This document shows positions 12,835 through 26,040 of a DNA stretch of 64,000 bases, piece by piece; positions within the stretch are counted from its first letter, which is position 1; every line of letters begins with the position of its first letter. Source of the stretch: Wuchereria bancrofti (Eukaryota; Nematoda; Chromadorea; Rhabditida; Onchocercidae). A model generated the notes under the pieces. That model worked only from the letters and a program-made list of their open reading frames with translations, had not been told where the DNA came from and did no database searches. Position numbers and translations under genes: made by a program. The stretch is taken from contig SSBO01000002.1 in the NCBI GenBank assembly GCA_005281725.1, positions 1,986,822-2,050,821 on the forward strand, in the 5' to 3' direction.

Positions 12835-15800
12835 AGAAAAAAGCATTGTGGCAAGCACACTTTTGAGCCCAACATAACATACCACAAATTGACATAAAAT
12901 TGGAAGTTTCAATCAATTTTTCTTCTAAAAAAGAAACCAAAAGCTCTTTTTAAGGTCTTAAAGTTCATAATCAAAAAAGAAAAAAAAAATCATTAAATTC
13001 TTTAAGAATTATTTTAATGATCTCGCAAAACAAAAGGATAAAACAAGAATATTAGAAAATTAGAAAAATGATCTGAAATTTAGGAATGAAAAAAAAAAAC
13101 TGAATAAGATCAGATTTTGAAGAGATACAATGCTATATTACGATAAATAACTAAGTACTCATCCTTTTTTCTCTTCTCTTTTATTTCTTCCATATGATCA
13201 AAAAGTTTAGCAATAACCATTATTCCTTTTTCAATTCTTCCACACCATTTAAACTGCATGGCTCTTTTTTTTTATGTGCCCAAAAAATGTTTCATAAAAG
13301 ATTATGTAGTATGTCTATCACATGTAGTAGATATGCACAAATAATTTTTTTAAGCAATCAAAAAAAAAAAAATAAAGAAGTCATTCTTTTTTTTTCCTTC
13401 TTTCGATTTAATTTTATGATAAACCAAAAAAAACGCACCCCACCCCCCTAAAAAAAAAAGAAATTACGCAAATTTTCCATAAATTAAAATTTCAAGGAAC
13501 TACCGCTAATGTCAAAAGCAATATTCAAGGATTATAGGATCCTGAAAATGTCAAACTGGATTAAATGATTTAACCAGTGGAATTAGTGAGACTACAATGA
13601 GAGCTTAATATATATACAATGATATCATTAGAGACAGCACTCCATATTATGCCCAAGTTGAAGATAAAAGATGAAATAAGAATTGGTAAAAAAAAAAAAA
13701 AAACTGCAAGAATAAGAATAACAGAATTGAGATAAAACATTAGTAAATAGATGGATTTGATTTGACTTCAACTTGCACTACAGAACTGCTACGAAGTATT
13801 TAGAAATCTCATTACCGGTCAAATCACTTAGGAATAAAAGTAAAATAATTACGTAAAATAATTTAAAAAAAAAAATCTGCAATAAAAGAATTAGATAAGT
13901 TAGGATTTTTGATACTAAATATCTGGAAGAAAAAACTGTAAACAATAAGAAGCGGATTATCAATGGAAAGTTTTGCAAAGATTACAAAACGCAAGAATCA
14001 GTATACTATTTGTACTAAACATACATGCATCACAGATATGATCAAAAAAGGAAAAAGAAAAAAAAACAAAGAATTATACAAATTTAGTTTTGTTATTGCT
14101 ACATAAAACCAAAAAAAAAAGTGCTTACTTCCGAGGCAATTTGATGTTGGTCCTGCTCCAGGTGAGTATATCTGAAATGTGTTCGTGTTATTACGATGTT
14201 TTCAAAAAAAAAGTGCAAGAAAGAATTTATACACTTTACTTATATAATTTTAATTCCATTAATGAATAGGAGTGAAATAAAAAAAGTTTTATTCAATAAC
14301 ATTATAAACATCAAAAAAGCTAATATCCAATTTCCCAGAACATTAACCGGATAGCAGCATTATCAAAAATATTTTATTCATAATTAACCGTTAGAATTTT
14401 TTTTGCATCATACTTAGCCTTCATTGAATATCAAATACTATATTATATCAGTTTTTTCATTATAATTAAAACTACCTTTACATTTGTAATATTTCCAGTT
14501 TTAAGATGTTTTTATTCCACTTGGAATATATTATAAACACAAATTCAAGACAATATTTGAATTCAGTCATTCAAATCTGAGTCATTTTGCTAATTGTAAA
14601 TGCAGCAAATACGAGAATTCAATACGCCCAGAATTCGAGTTATACACATTGCGTACATAACATTAGCAAATCCAATATATATTTGAAATCAATATTTTAC
14701 AAATTATAAAGTTGTCAAATGATATGAAATCTTACGGGCTCTCTTCCATCCATAGCATCAAGCCATTGTCGGCGATCTTCTTCCGATAATGCTTGCAGCG
14801 TCATTTGCTCGGTACGATCCATTGCTAAGACATCAAAGCAAAACCTAGAAAATAATTTTATAAAGAAAGTAAAATGCTTTAATGATTGAAACTATACATA
14901 TTATGTGAGTTGTTTTCATAGATTATTATTATTTGAAATGTTAATAGTACTTCGAAAAAAGAAAAAAAAAAAAAAAAAAAAAAACCTCTTATCAATACTG
15001 TCTGAGGCCCTTCGAGTGCATGTCTTCAATTTAAAAGAAACAGATTGTCCAAGCGCACCTTTCATATCCTTAAGTGATAAAACGAAGAAAAAAAATTAAT
15101 GAATTCTAAAAATAGAGTGAAACCTGGATTTAGGATGAAATATTGCATAAAATATGATTTGAGAATGGCTGTTACACAGATGTGCAATGAAACTAAATTA
15201 ATAGTGAACTTTTCAAAAATATTTTTTGAAAATATATATATTACTACTACAGCCTTAACTTCTGTAAGTTCCACTGTTCATCATGACTTTTTTTTTTGAA
15301 AAAAAAAAAACATTTCAGAGCTTCGGCATCATTCCAAAATTCCATTTATCATATTCAATAGTCAACAAATTGCCAAAGATTACAACTATAGCATCTTACT
15401 AACCGTTCTTGCTGTATTATTTACTGGAATCATTGTGAATATTCGTGTTTCCTTTTGATATACACAATAATACATAGTCCATCGATTTGACAAAACATCT
15501 CTACTAATTGTTTCTGGAAACAAATACGTGACTATAAGTATTAAACAGATAATGTGATCATATCACATACTCCTCCAAGAAACACGTTTTCGTGTAATAC
15601 AAGTTTTTAAGAATTGGAAAATAACCTACTTGGGATTTTACTTTTTTCATGAGCAAAAATATAGCCTTGTTTAATGCTAGAAATGGTTCGAGGCGTTGGA
15701 TTTTCATTATCACTGTCATTTTTACCCGTTTGAAATACCTGGAATTCGTAAAATCGATTTATACACAAGGTTAATTTGAACAGAAACCTAAATTTTTAGC

Positions 15801-18622
15801 TAATCTTGCCCCTAGAAATATCTACCCAGCAACTGATAACCTAGGTCTCTTCTCGAAAAATATCAGGAAGTAGTTACTTCATCTGATGAATTCCAATTTC
15901 CTAAAGTCACTTTTCCACTCTTTCGTAATGTGACGGTTAAATACTCAATAATAAGGAATCTAGCATTTAAATGAAGTTCCTAATTTGGGTCGCTTGAAAA
16001 AGGCACCAAAATATTTCGTGATAAAACGTTTAAAATTCTTGCAAAAATCAAAACCTACTGCATTTTTCAAATGATTTATCAGCATTTTGTCTTTGAGCTG
16101 CACATAATATTCCTTTGTTTCCTCGAAGCTTTCTTTTGCCTAGAATTTGCTCTTCATTTTCAATAAAAATTATTAAAAAAATCCGCATGAAATGAATTCG
16201 AAAGGAAGAGGTGCTCTTTCCAATATCTTTGCTGATAAAAAAAAACAACAATATGAAAATGGATATCTATAAAGTAAATAAACACAAAAATATGACCTTT
16301 TGAACTTTTGACTGCACTTCACTTAGGAATGGTTTGAAGTCCTCATGTGTTACGTGACCTAAAAAGATTCTTATCATTGTCAACAATGATTTTATTGGTT
16401 GACAATGAGGAACGGCGCTTTCTACAATGACATCCAGAAGCACAAAGTAATACAAATTTTAATAAAGCATAATTAATTTTTATTACATCCGTGTAAAAAA
16501 GAAAAAAATTTTTATATGTGCAAAAAGATTAGCACTTACCAACATGGTAAAAAGTAAGCCAGCTATATACAAATGAGCATAGCGTCTCTACAAATTCAAA
16601 TTTCATCCTTTCTTGAACCGCTTGTATCGCTGTTACATAGTCCAGCGAACAACTACAGAAATTCCGTTGTTGCATATCCAGTTGGGCATCTGCTTCTTTG
16701 AAATCATTTCTCCGTGCCTTTAAACTTTTAATTTTAAGAATAGTTTAACATAGATCTCCTAAATACCGATCTTCCGTTACCTAATTCATGAATTTTCGTC
16801 ATAAACATGTGCTGATAATATATAAAAGTTAGCTGTTCAATCATTTCATTTAATCTATCATTAATACGTTACAAATGGTCTTATCATCTTCATCTGGAGT
16901 TTCCAAAGTATTTCGTATGTTCTCATATTTCCGAAATAGTAATTCTTATTTCAAATCGTGGTAGAAATTTTAATCAGGAAAGGTTTTTTTTTTTTAATTT
17001 TTTGCTAGCAAAACTAGAAGTTTACTAATGAAAGAAGAGATATAGCAGGAAATTAAATTTTACAAAAAATAAGTAAAAAACAGCCAATGAAAGTCAAAAG
17101 AAAATAAAAAAAATAAAGAAAAAAAAACTTACTGTCGACAAATGCAAATGTTTTTCGAGCGATGCATAAAATTTGTTGGATTCCTTTTCGTATCTTTTTT
17201 TATCATCATGTAATACCTAAATTAACTTACACTTCTGCATTATCTAAGATTTGTGAAAGACACATATGATTATTTTGTAGTAACATTAAGACTTAAAAGA
17301 ATTTGAAATCCTTGGAAACTATACTTACCCTAAATTAAGCATGAAATAATTTGACAAAGAACAAATAATATTATCTTGATCTACAGACTAGTCATGCAAA
17401 TATGCAAACATGCATTCAACATGAATGCAATCGCTACTCATAAATCAAAAGTAACCTTGCCAATTCCTTCTACTCGGAATTTACGTAAGGGTTCGATAAA
17501 ATGAATCTCCGAATCTTCAATGATTTTTTCGCGATGATCCTCGATCTGACTTATAAAATCTCCAAATTTGCTCACACACTCAGCTGCAAATCTAATATAT
17601 CAATTGAGCTTTTGCTATGACGATTTATCAAGTATAAATTACTTACACAATAGTAGAAATTCTGTCACAAAATAGAAACATGCGTCAAATGAGATGTCGT
17701 ATTTCATTGTTTTATTTTTATTTTATTCACCGCTACGGTTATAAACAATAACGCAGCTGTAGCTACAAGGTACAAAAAAAGTTATCTATTACTCTATATT
17801 ATACATTATATAACAATAAAAATGTATGAAAGCATCTCAAATTACATTATCCTTCATCCAATTCACAAAAGTATGAATAGAATAAGTAATGAAGAATTAA
17901 GAAGAAAAAAATAACCTATTTTTCGTTCATCATCTGTCTGAGTACTACCAATCGTGACAAATTTAAATTCTTTCAGTGATTTTGCAAATGCTCTTTGAGC
18001 CACGGAAAGTTCTGCAAAATAATTATGAATTATATCTCATATCTTTCTAACTCTGATACATATCAAAAAAAATATGTATAAATTGTCATCCGTGAAATTC
18101 TGATGACTTTCTAGACATTTACAAACTGTTATATAATGCAGAAAATGACGGAAAGAAAGTTTAATTAAATTAATCGATGAAAAAAGTAAGTTTAAACTAT
18201 AAATTAATGGATTGATGTGATATCAAAACTAAGTGCTAAGTATTTTTATTTTCAGTCAACATTTGTTTTATTTATGTTCTAGTTCTTCCTAACTTTTAAA
18301 AAAGAACACAAAAGAAAAAAAAAGAAGAATGAAGAAATGATAAAAACTGAAAAGAAAGAAACATGAAAACCGGAATCAGAACAGTGTAAAGAAAGGTACT
18401 GAGAATGCAAAAAATGTACAAAATGAAAACTAAATATGGGAAAACAGTAAAAACAATATAAAACTTACTTCTTGTGCAATGAATAAGTTCACGACATTGT
18501 ATTTCGATATTTTTGATATTTTTATGAGCATCTTCCAAAACACTTTCATGCTCACGTAAATTCTGGCGAAACCACGGAGTATCCGAAAGGCAATCCGCAA
18601 ATTCTAACGGTCGCAGAACCAT
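2300..18622 (-). CDS. GRAF: GRAF-family Rho GTPase-activating protein (BAR-PH-RhoGAP-SH3; ARHGAP26/10/42 type)
   Basis: A membrane-shaping RhoGAP: BAR and PH domains bind curved phosphoinositide membranes, the GAP domain stimulates GTP hydrolysis by Rho-type GTPases, and the SH3 domain recruits partners. Twenty-five exons, in transcript order: 18622-18469, 18011-17916, 17583-17456, 17216-17133, 16717-16540, 16358-16297, 16139-16059, 15738-15642, 15513-15404, 15068-14986, 14844-14736, 14171-14129, 9727-9596, 9485-9423, 8313-8148, 7700-7539, 7279-7120, 6701-6535, 6173-6049, 5670-5484, 5097-4934, 4525-4474, 3703-3479, 2919-2837, 2391-2300. They sum to 3003 nt (1000 aa plus stop) with every phase matched. 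The start ATG follows an in-frame TAA. BAR about 5-260 (opens LEFADC), PH about 270-394 (ends SEEDRRQWLDAMDGREP), RhoGAP about 453-636 with arginine finger in EQGLYRNCG (about R482), Ser/Pro-rich linker 640-940, SH3 943-1000 (TLYAC, GLIPANYV). The last intron appears to be GC-AG. Length is slightly above vertebrate GRAF1. Family assignment is very secure. Confidence 0.95.
7811..7925. repeat. 42-bp tandem repeat, about 2.6 copies, in a GRAF intron
   Basis: Units beginning TGGTTGTTGCATAAATGC start at 7815, 7857 and 7899, each 42 bp apart, the third diverged. They lie in the intron between the exon holding the arginine finger and the next RhoGAP exon. No coding role is seen. Confidence 0.8.
9728..14128 (-). 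other. 4.4-kb intron of the GRAF-like gene
   Basis: This is by far the largest intron of the gene and separates the PH-domain end from the linker to the RhoGAP domain. It is AT-rich with many A runs. A short sequence at about 11811-11860 recurs at about 12170-12230 (both contain CTCCAAAATTTTTACAATCA), so a small dispersed duplication is present. One open stretch near 11208-11300 on the minus strand encodes a hydrophobic segment and is discussed under findings. No complete nested gene could be built. Confidence 0.6.
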
Positions 18623-19880
18623 TATTATAGATCGTTAAAAATAAAAATATTACAAAATCCAAAAAAAAAAAGACAAAAGTATCAAGTAGCTTTGAGAAAC
18701 TTCCATCGAATCATGTCGAATATCACTGAGATGAAGAATAGAATGCAAAATTATGGTGTAAAATCGATTCACAATTTTTCCAACACCAAAACACCTAGAA
18801 AATAGCAAAATAAAAGGAAATATTAATGGTTGCCAGAAATATAAGTTCTACTGATATTTGCATGATTTTATTTATAATAGTTTTATACTTATATACATAG
18901 TAAATTTGGAATTAAAATTTAATTGAAAAGCAACCGTTTATTCAAAATGTTATCATGTGGGTATCTAAAAATTAATTAAAAAATCTATGAATATCAAATT
19001 TGATAATTTGATGATTAACAAAGTGACAGAGAGACAGAGAGAGGGGGGAAGAGAGAGTGTGTGTCATCTCTTAATGATAAAGATATTACTTGTATCAATT
19101 GTTATCTTCTTGTTGTTCTCAATGCAAAATGATATCGAAGTGATAAGCCATTTTCTTATCACAAAATCTCCCTCCAACCCGTACAGGCTTATCAACCACT
19201 CACACAACTGATACAAGTGAGATGAAACATTTTCACTATGTATTAAATCGTTAATTTATTGGCAAAGATAACGTCATATAAGGAAATAGTGTTGATTTTA
19301 AAGAGATTTTTTTTTGACAAACGACAAAAACCTCAAAAATACATTTATTAGAGATTGAGAGTGGAAAGATAGTGAAGTAGGTGAAGAAACGATAGATGAT
19401 AAAAGTACCATTGAGAGAATTACATGAATGTAGCAATTCTCGACGATGAGAGTAAAATTGATGAGTTGATTTTTAGCAGAGTAATGGATAGATAAACGGT
19501 TAATGATAACATTTTCATTATGTATTATTTCAGCAAGGAGAGAGAGAGAGGAAGGGAGGGAGAGAGAGGAAGAAAAAAGTGGGAACGAAATTGAAATTTA
19601 GAAATTTGAAATGAAGAATTTTCCGATTTCATTCAGAATTATTCATTAACACAATTTCTTCACTCAATTTTTTAACTAATTTTCTCTTCTTTTTTTTTCT
19701 TTTCCTTTTTTTTTATGCTTTAACTCTTAAAATATTATTTTTTGTCGATTTAGCAAAATAAAATATTAGCGAAGATTTTCATATTACATTAAACTTTTGA
19801 CCTTTAATTTTTTTCTTTAAAAAAAATATATACATGTATTTCAGCTTAAACAATAAAGGTTAAACTTTTAATGGATTTAT

Positions 19881-20042
<162 letters not shown>

Positions 20043-22371
20043 TTTCTTGTAATCTTTGATTTGATAAATTTATTAATCAATCGTTTCTTGTAATCTTTGA
20101 TTTACAGTTTGAACGAATCGATTGTAAAATTAGAAATTACATTATGGTCATATAAGGTAAACATAATTCTATGTATTGATTTAGCAGAATAAAAAAAAGA
20201 AAAAATTATATTAACATGGAATTTTTGGGAAAATTAAACGGAACTCCCTTCAACATATTCCACTTTATTAAATTATGATATATTAAGGTATTTCTTTTTT
20301 CTTTTTTTTTTTTATTAACATGGAAATTTCGGGAAAAAATTTTAGCAATATTTTGAAATTATTACTAATGCTTTTTGATTATATTTTAATTAAATCGAAA
20401 TTTAACATACAATGAGTGAAAAAAGTTATAAAGATGGATAACAAAGAGAAAAAAAAAAGGAGAGGAAATGGTAGAAAAATATATCATATCATATCAAATA
20501 TGATAGTTGGAAAAATAGAAAGAATAGGAAAATGATGAATCATACCAATTTCTTCCATTTTTTTTTTCTATTTTTTCTTTTCTTTTTTTTTATCACAATA
20601 AAAGGAAGGAAATAACAATAATACGTGGTGATCTTTTCAATAATGTATTGATGAAAAAATGAAATGGACAAGATAAAAATGATATGATATATCATTTTTA
20701 TCATTTTTATCAAAAATTTAAGAAAAAAAAATTTTTTTATATCATTTTTATCAAAAATTTACTTTTAAAATATGAATTTATATTGTAAATGTATGTTGTT
20801 GCAATATTGATCGGATAAATCTTTTTCAAAATGTTATTACTACTTTCAATTGTTTTGTTTTATTTTTTTTCCATAATTAATTGTTATTTCATTTTATTCT
20901 TTTTTTTTTAAGATAAAAAGAGGAAGAAAATGAAGACAAATTGCTGGATGATATAAATTGTTTAAGACTATTTACAATACTTTTAGGCAATTTTATAAGG
21001 AATGTTTTGTCTATTTATGTAAAAATTTATTATTATTATTAATTTTTTTTTTTGAAACATTGGTAATTTTATTTATGCCATTTAAAAATTTCGAAACTAT
21101 TTAATAGCATAATATTTTTCTTTTCTAATAAATAAATTCAGTGATTAGTAGTTGTGATGAGATTAGAAAATTATTTTAAAAAATGTTCTTTCAAAAAGAA
21201 AAAAAAAGAAAATGAAATATGAAGAAAGATTTTAAAAGCATACTTGAAGGATGTTTAGAAACATTACTCCATCCATTTTTCATTTTAATTGATTTCAATT
21301 TCTTATTTAAATTTTTCACATATTTATATGAAAAAGGAAAAACGTTTGCAAAATTTAAAACATACGTCACTTTAACAATTTTCTTGTAAATAACGAAAAT
21401 GGTAAACAAGTAATGCAATAATGAGTATAACACTTTTCATCTTTCCTCATATATTTACATTTAAATTATGTTTAAAAGCTAATCTGAAGTTTTCTTCCTA
21501 CGGTAATCACATTACTCATTACTCTTTCATCATTTATTTTTAAAATATTTTTTCCTAAATCAATCTAATATTGTATGAATACTATAATTTGTTTATTATA
21601 TAGTATATGAGAGATGATGGAAGATGTCAGTGATAATAATTATGGGAATAAATATCAGTGATAATAACTTTAAGATAGGTTAATCATTTTCAACATGATA
21701 TTAACACTTACAGATATGAGTAGAATTTCTCAGTTTTCTTTTTTTTTTTTTTTTTGTAATTTCATTAATTGCTTGAAATTTTATTTTTTGAGAGTTTAAT
21801 AATATTTCTTAACGTAAATAATTTTTGATAGATAAAGCACGTATAATCAATTATCAATTATTACATGAGAACATATAGCTAAATATGATTAGTTTAAAAA
21901 AAAAAATCAAAGAAATTATTGTGAATAATTATTAGCATTTTGTAATTACTTTAGAGTATCATTCACGTATTTCACGTATCATTTTCTATATTCAGTATGT
22001 GCTTACTCATTCTCAAAATATTTCATACAATTAAAGATAAAATTTTGATGATAATATGCTTATTCTTTTATTTTCATTATTTTCACCATTGTTTACATGA
22101 ATATATTACTAACAAATAATTATTTAAGGAAAGGAAAGGATATATTACGTGTAGATACATAGGTATAAATGACGTAACACGTGACAAACATCTCGTACGT
22201 CACTGCTAAACTTAATAAAAATAACATTTAGAAAAAATTATTAATTGTAAAAAAGGAATGAATCAAACAAGTTTGAAAAAAAATTTTTAAATGAGAACAC
22301 TTATGCTAATAGTTTGCCATTTTTAGAAAGATGCTGTTTAGCAATATCAACTAAACGTGAATATATGCGTG

Positions 22372-22631
22372 TATTTGTGCATGTGTATGTATGTGTGCAT
22401 GTGTATGTGTGTATGTATATGTGTATTTATATACGTAAATATATGTATGCGTGTAGGCGTATAATATATAATTTGTTGAGAACTGTTAAAGTTTAAAAAA
22501 AAAAGTAACGATGCTGATGATGTTATCTCCATACTTTTGGGATATTTATAAAATTCATGAAGAGTATATAGGACAACACACACACACATACACACATACA
22601 TACATACACATACATACATACATACATACAT
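22372..22631. repeat. Pyrimidine-purine microsatellites (GT/GTAT and CA/CATA tracts)
   Basis: Two tracts face each other: GTGTATGT-type repeats at about 22372-22450 on the plus strand and CACA/CATA repeats at 22576-22631. Their arms are roughly complementary, so the 120-bp interval between them could form a long imperfect hairpin. Short open frames covering these tracts have repetitive translations and are not genes. Confidence 0.8.
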
Positions 22632-23391
22632 AGAAATATAAAATAGTGAAATTTTATAAAAAGAAAATGAAATTTGATGTATATGTTAGAATGATGATGT
22701 ATCAGTGTGTATAGCTTAAGGCTACCAAAACATTTAAAGGATTTTTTTTTTTTTTTTTGTTAGCCTAGGAAGAATAGGCCGGAATAGAGTTGCTGTTAAA
22801 TTGAAAAAAGACCATTATCGATGGAAATAAAAAAAAAGAGAAGAAAAGAGAAAGACGGAAGACATAACGATTTGTTGGAATCGATATGAATTCCTCATGA
22901 AAATCATGAACTAATGATGGTATAAGCATTTATATACAATTTAGTAATAAACGAAATTTTGCGTGTAATTGCGTGTAATATATTTGTATGGGTACGTGTA
23001 CGTACGTATGTATGTATGTATGTATAAATATAGGTTGAGAACTATTTTAGAATTTTTATTGTAAATTTTTTTTTTCCAAATGGAATTAATTATTAGTTAG
23101 ATATAAAATTATTTCATTTTAAAATATAACAATAGATGATGATTGTATACTGTATAATTTGTTTAAATGTATAATTTGTTAAGTAGGATTGAAAAAAAAA
23201 AAGTATGCGATGATATAAGAGATAGTGATAAAAACTAACAGTTATCATTAATTAATATCATTGTTATCATAGTTGAACGATTGTTTTTAGATAATATCAA
23301 ATGTTAGTTTTAATCTTCTTTGTGAAATTAATCACTAATATCACTTATACAATCTTTATAATTATTTTTACTAATGATAATGCATAGATTA

Positions 23392-23630
23392 CGCTTGCAC
23401 AGATCAATAAAAGTTAATATTGTACTTGCATAGATCAATAAAAATTAAAATTATACTCGCACAGATCAATAAAAATTAAAATTATATTCGCACAGATCAA
23501 TAAAAATCAAAATTATACTCGCACAGATCAATAAAAATTAAAATTATACCCGCACAGATCAATAAAAATTAAAATTATACTCGCACAGATCAATAAAAAT
23601 CAAAATTATACCCGCACAGATCAATAAAAG
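23392..23630. repeat. 31-bp minisatellite, 8 copies
   Basis: The core GCACAGATCAATAAAAATTA recurs with the AGATC word at 23401, 23432, 23463, 23494, 23525, 23556, 23587 and 23618, exactly 31 bp apart. Internal copies differ by only one to three bases; both outer copies are more diverged, the usual pattern of a locally homogenised array. No unique spacers are present. Confidence 0.95.
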
Positions 23631-24032
23631 GTATTAGTTACATAGCGGACGTTAGATTTAACATTACCTTAGGTGAAAAAAAAAAAATATTACGTTAAAT
23701 GAGAAAAAGCATATAAATAATGAGAAATGCTAACCGAATCAAATATTACGTCAGTAAAATTCTAATAAAGTATAAACATAAGTAAAGTCTATTGGATCAA
23801 TACTTGTGCGAGAGATATAGAAATAAGCCTTTAGCATAGTAGAATTTTGTCTAAAATAATTCAATGGAAGCTTAATTGTACTATTTAAAAAAAAAAAAAA
23901 AAGGAAAAATTGATTCGAAAAAGTTGACAAATATATGAGAAATTTTCATTTAGCAATTGAATAAAACGAAATAAATAATTGCAAAGATATATGATATAGA
24001 AAGACAATTAAACGATTTTCTTTTTTTTTTTT

Positions 24033-24152
24033 NNNNNNNNNNNNNNNNNNNNNNNNNNNNNNNNNNNNNNNNNNNNNNNNNNNNNNNNNNNNNNNNNNNN
24101 NNNNNNNNNNNNNNNNNNNNNNNNNNNNNNNNNNNNNNNNNNNNNNNNNNNN
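24033..24152. other. Assembly gap of 120 N
   Basis: Unknown bases flanked on the left by a long T run. The true size and content of the gap are unknown. Single N positions also occur at 29955 and 57425. Confidence 1.
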
Positions 24153-24418
24153 GTTATTTCTTTTTTTCAACTTATTACTAATGCTTTTTTTCCTAGAAAT
24201 AAAGTATAATTTTAAAAAGATAGTGACCAATACGTGACAATGTGACATCTACCATTCTATTGCTATTCCTATTTGCTTGTCATCGAAATGGATATACTTC
24301 TACTGGACAATTAGTGTGATGGATGTATTGACTAGTTTTGATGTGACATCAAAATGTGGGACAATGTTTGCTTAGCATTTTATATAGTATTGCACACTTA
24401 TATGCTATTTAATGACAT

Positions 24419-24502
24419 AAACACACACACATACACACAGACACATACACACACATACACACACACATACACATACACACGCACACATACACACACACGC
24501 AT
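24419..24502. repeat. CA-rich microsatellite
   Basis: Imperfect CACACA/CATACA tract of about 85 bp, just before a duplicated block that begins near 24504. Confidence 0.85.
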
Positions 24503-24503
24503 A

Positions 24504-24799
24504 ATGCACGCATTCACGTGAAAATTTAGTTGTCAAATTAATCATCTAAAGCATATTACATGTATCTAACTTTCACTTATAACTGACGGATTTCATAGTA
24601 ATATTAATGTTAATTTCATAGTAATATTATTATGTATCTAACTTTCACTTATAACTGAATGACATACGCTACGTGTAGACACGTCACACGTGCAATGCAC
24701 GCACTCACGTGAAAATTTAGTTGTTCAATTAATCATCTAATGCATATTACATGTGCCTAACTTTCACCTACAATTGATAGATTTCGTAACAATATGAAC
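24504..24799. repeat. Diverged direct duplication, offset 191 bp
   Basis: Two blocks of about 105 bp, 24504-24608 and 24695-24799, share the sequence from ATGCACGCA through CACGTGAAAATTTAGTTG and on to TTTCATAGTAATATTAATG-like ends, with scattered substitutions. Each carries the palindrome CACGTG. No coding potential is seen. Confidence 0.8.
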
Positions 24800-25914
24800 T
24801 GGATGAGATACGTCACGTGTAAATACGTTATACACACACGTGCACACGTTATATATATACGAAAATTAATTGATCAATATAATTTCATTTTATTATTTCA
24901 TATCAATATAAAATTTTTTCAAAAAAAAAAAGGAAAAAAAAGATCAAAAATCAATATAAAATTCTTTCAAAAATTTAATAAACAAAAAATAAATATTCTA
25001 CGTTAAAATGATAAAAAACAAACTTTCTTGGTTGTAATAACTAACAGGAAGGAATTAATATGATTGCATCTTGCAATTGTATGGCAGATGCGTGCATGCA
25101 TGCATGCATTATTAATGAAGTAAATAGAAGAAAATATCATAGAGAATGATGAAAAGAGTGAAAAAGAGAAAGATGTGAAGAAGATAAGCGCGCAGAGTTA
25201 GCATCGAAATGATTTTTACTTGAATTTTTGGTTTGAATATTTTCAAATATTATCATACTATCATTTTTTTTAAATTATATTAGCAAAAACTATATGAAAT
25301 GATATAAATATCTGTGAACAAATTAAGACTAATTTGTAATTTATGCTAAATTAACATTTCAATTGAATTATTTTGAAATATTGTAATACCAATAACTAAA
25401 CTAAATTAGAATATATTGGCTAATGTGAGTTAAAGTTATACAATATTATAAAGTTTCATTAATTAACAAACATTTCATCGGATGGTATTAACAAGTGGTT
25501 TCTTAATTTTAAATTTTATAGCTATGCTTTTTCTTTTTTTTGAAAAAAGGAAAAAATTATTGATCCAGATTATATTGCTATCTTTTACCAACATTGTGTT
25601 CAATTTGAATATTAGGAAAATAGAGCAAAAAATTTTTTAGTGCTTTTGATGGAAATTTTGCAATCAATTGAAGTTTCATAATAAATTTCATTTATTATGA
25701 CAAATCTAAATCTTTCAAACAAATTTTGATTTGTTTGAAAGAGTTGAATGTATTTTTGAATCGAATTTTGTATAAAATTTGTATTTGATATAGAAATTTT
25801 TGGTGTTAATTTTACTGAAATGCTAGGAGAGTGAATATTTGAAACATACCTGAAATGCTTAGTTAATACGCGTATAATAATTATTAAAAATCTAATTAGA
25901 TAAATGATGTATTA

Positions 25915-26040
25915 ATATTTTTGAATTGTTATTTCTAAAAAAAAAAAAAGAAAAAATATTATTTTCCTAAATATTTTTGAATTGTTATTTCTAAAAAAAA
26001 AAAAAAGGTGTTATTTTCCTGAATTGTTATTTTTAAAAAA
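25915..26040. repeat. Short tandem duplication, two full copies and a partial
   Basis: The string ATATTTTTGAATTGTTATTT is found at 25915 and 25970, each followed by a CT and an A run and by ATTTTCCT; a partial third copy starts near 26021. Confidence 0.75.

Noticed and set aside
13194..13451. Open frame in the large GRAF intron
   Set aside because: Low-complexity Phe/Lys-rich translation from T and A runs.
23392..23630. CRISPR-like array
   Set aside because: The 31-bp units are directly adjacent without unique spacers, and the genome is a eukaryote. It is a minisatellite.
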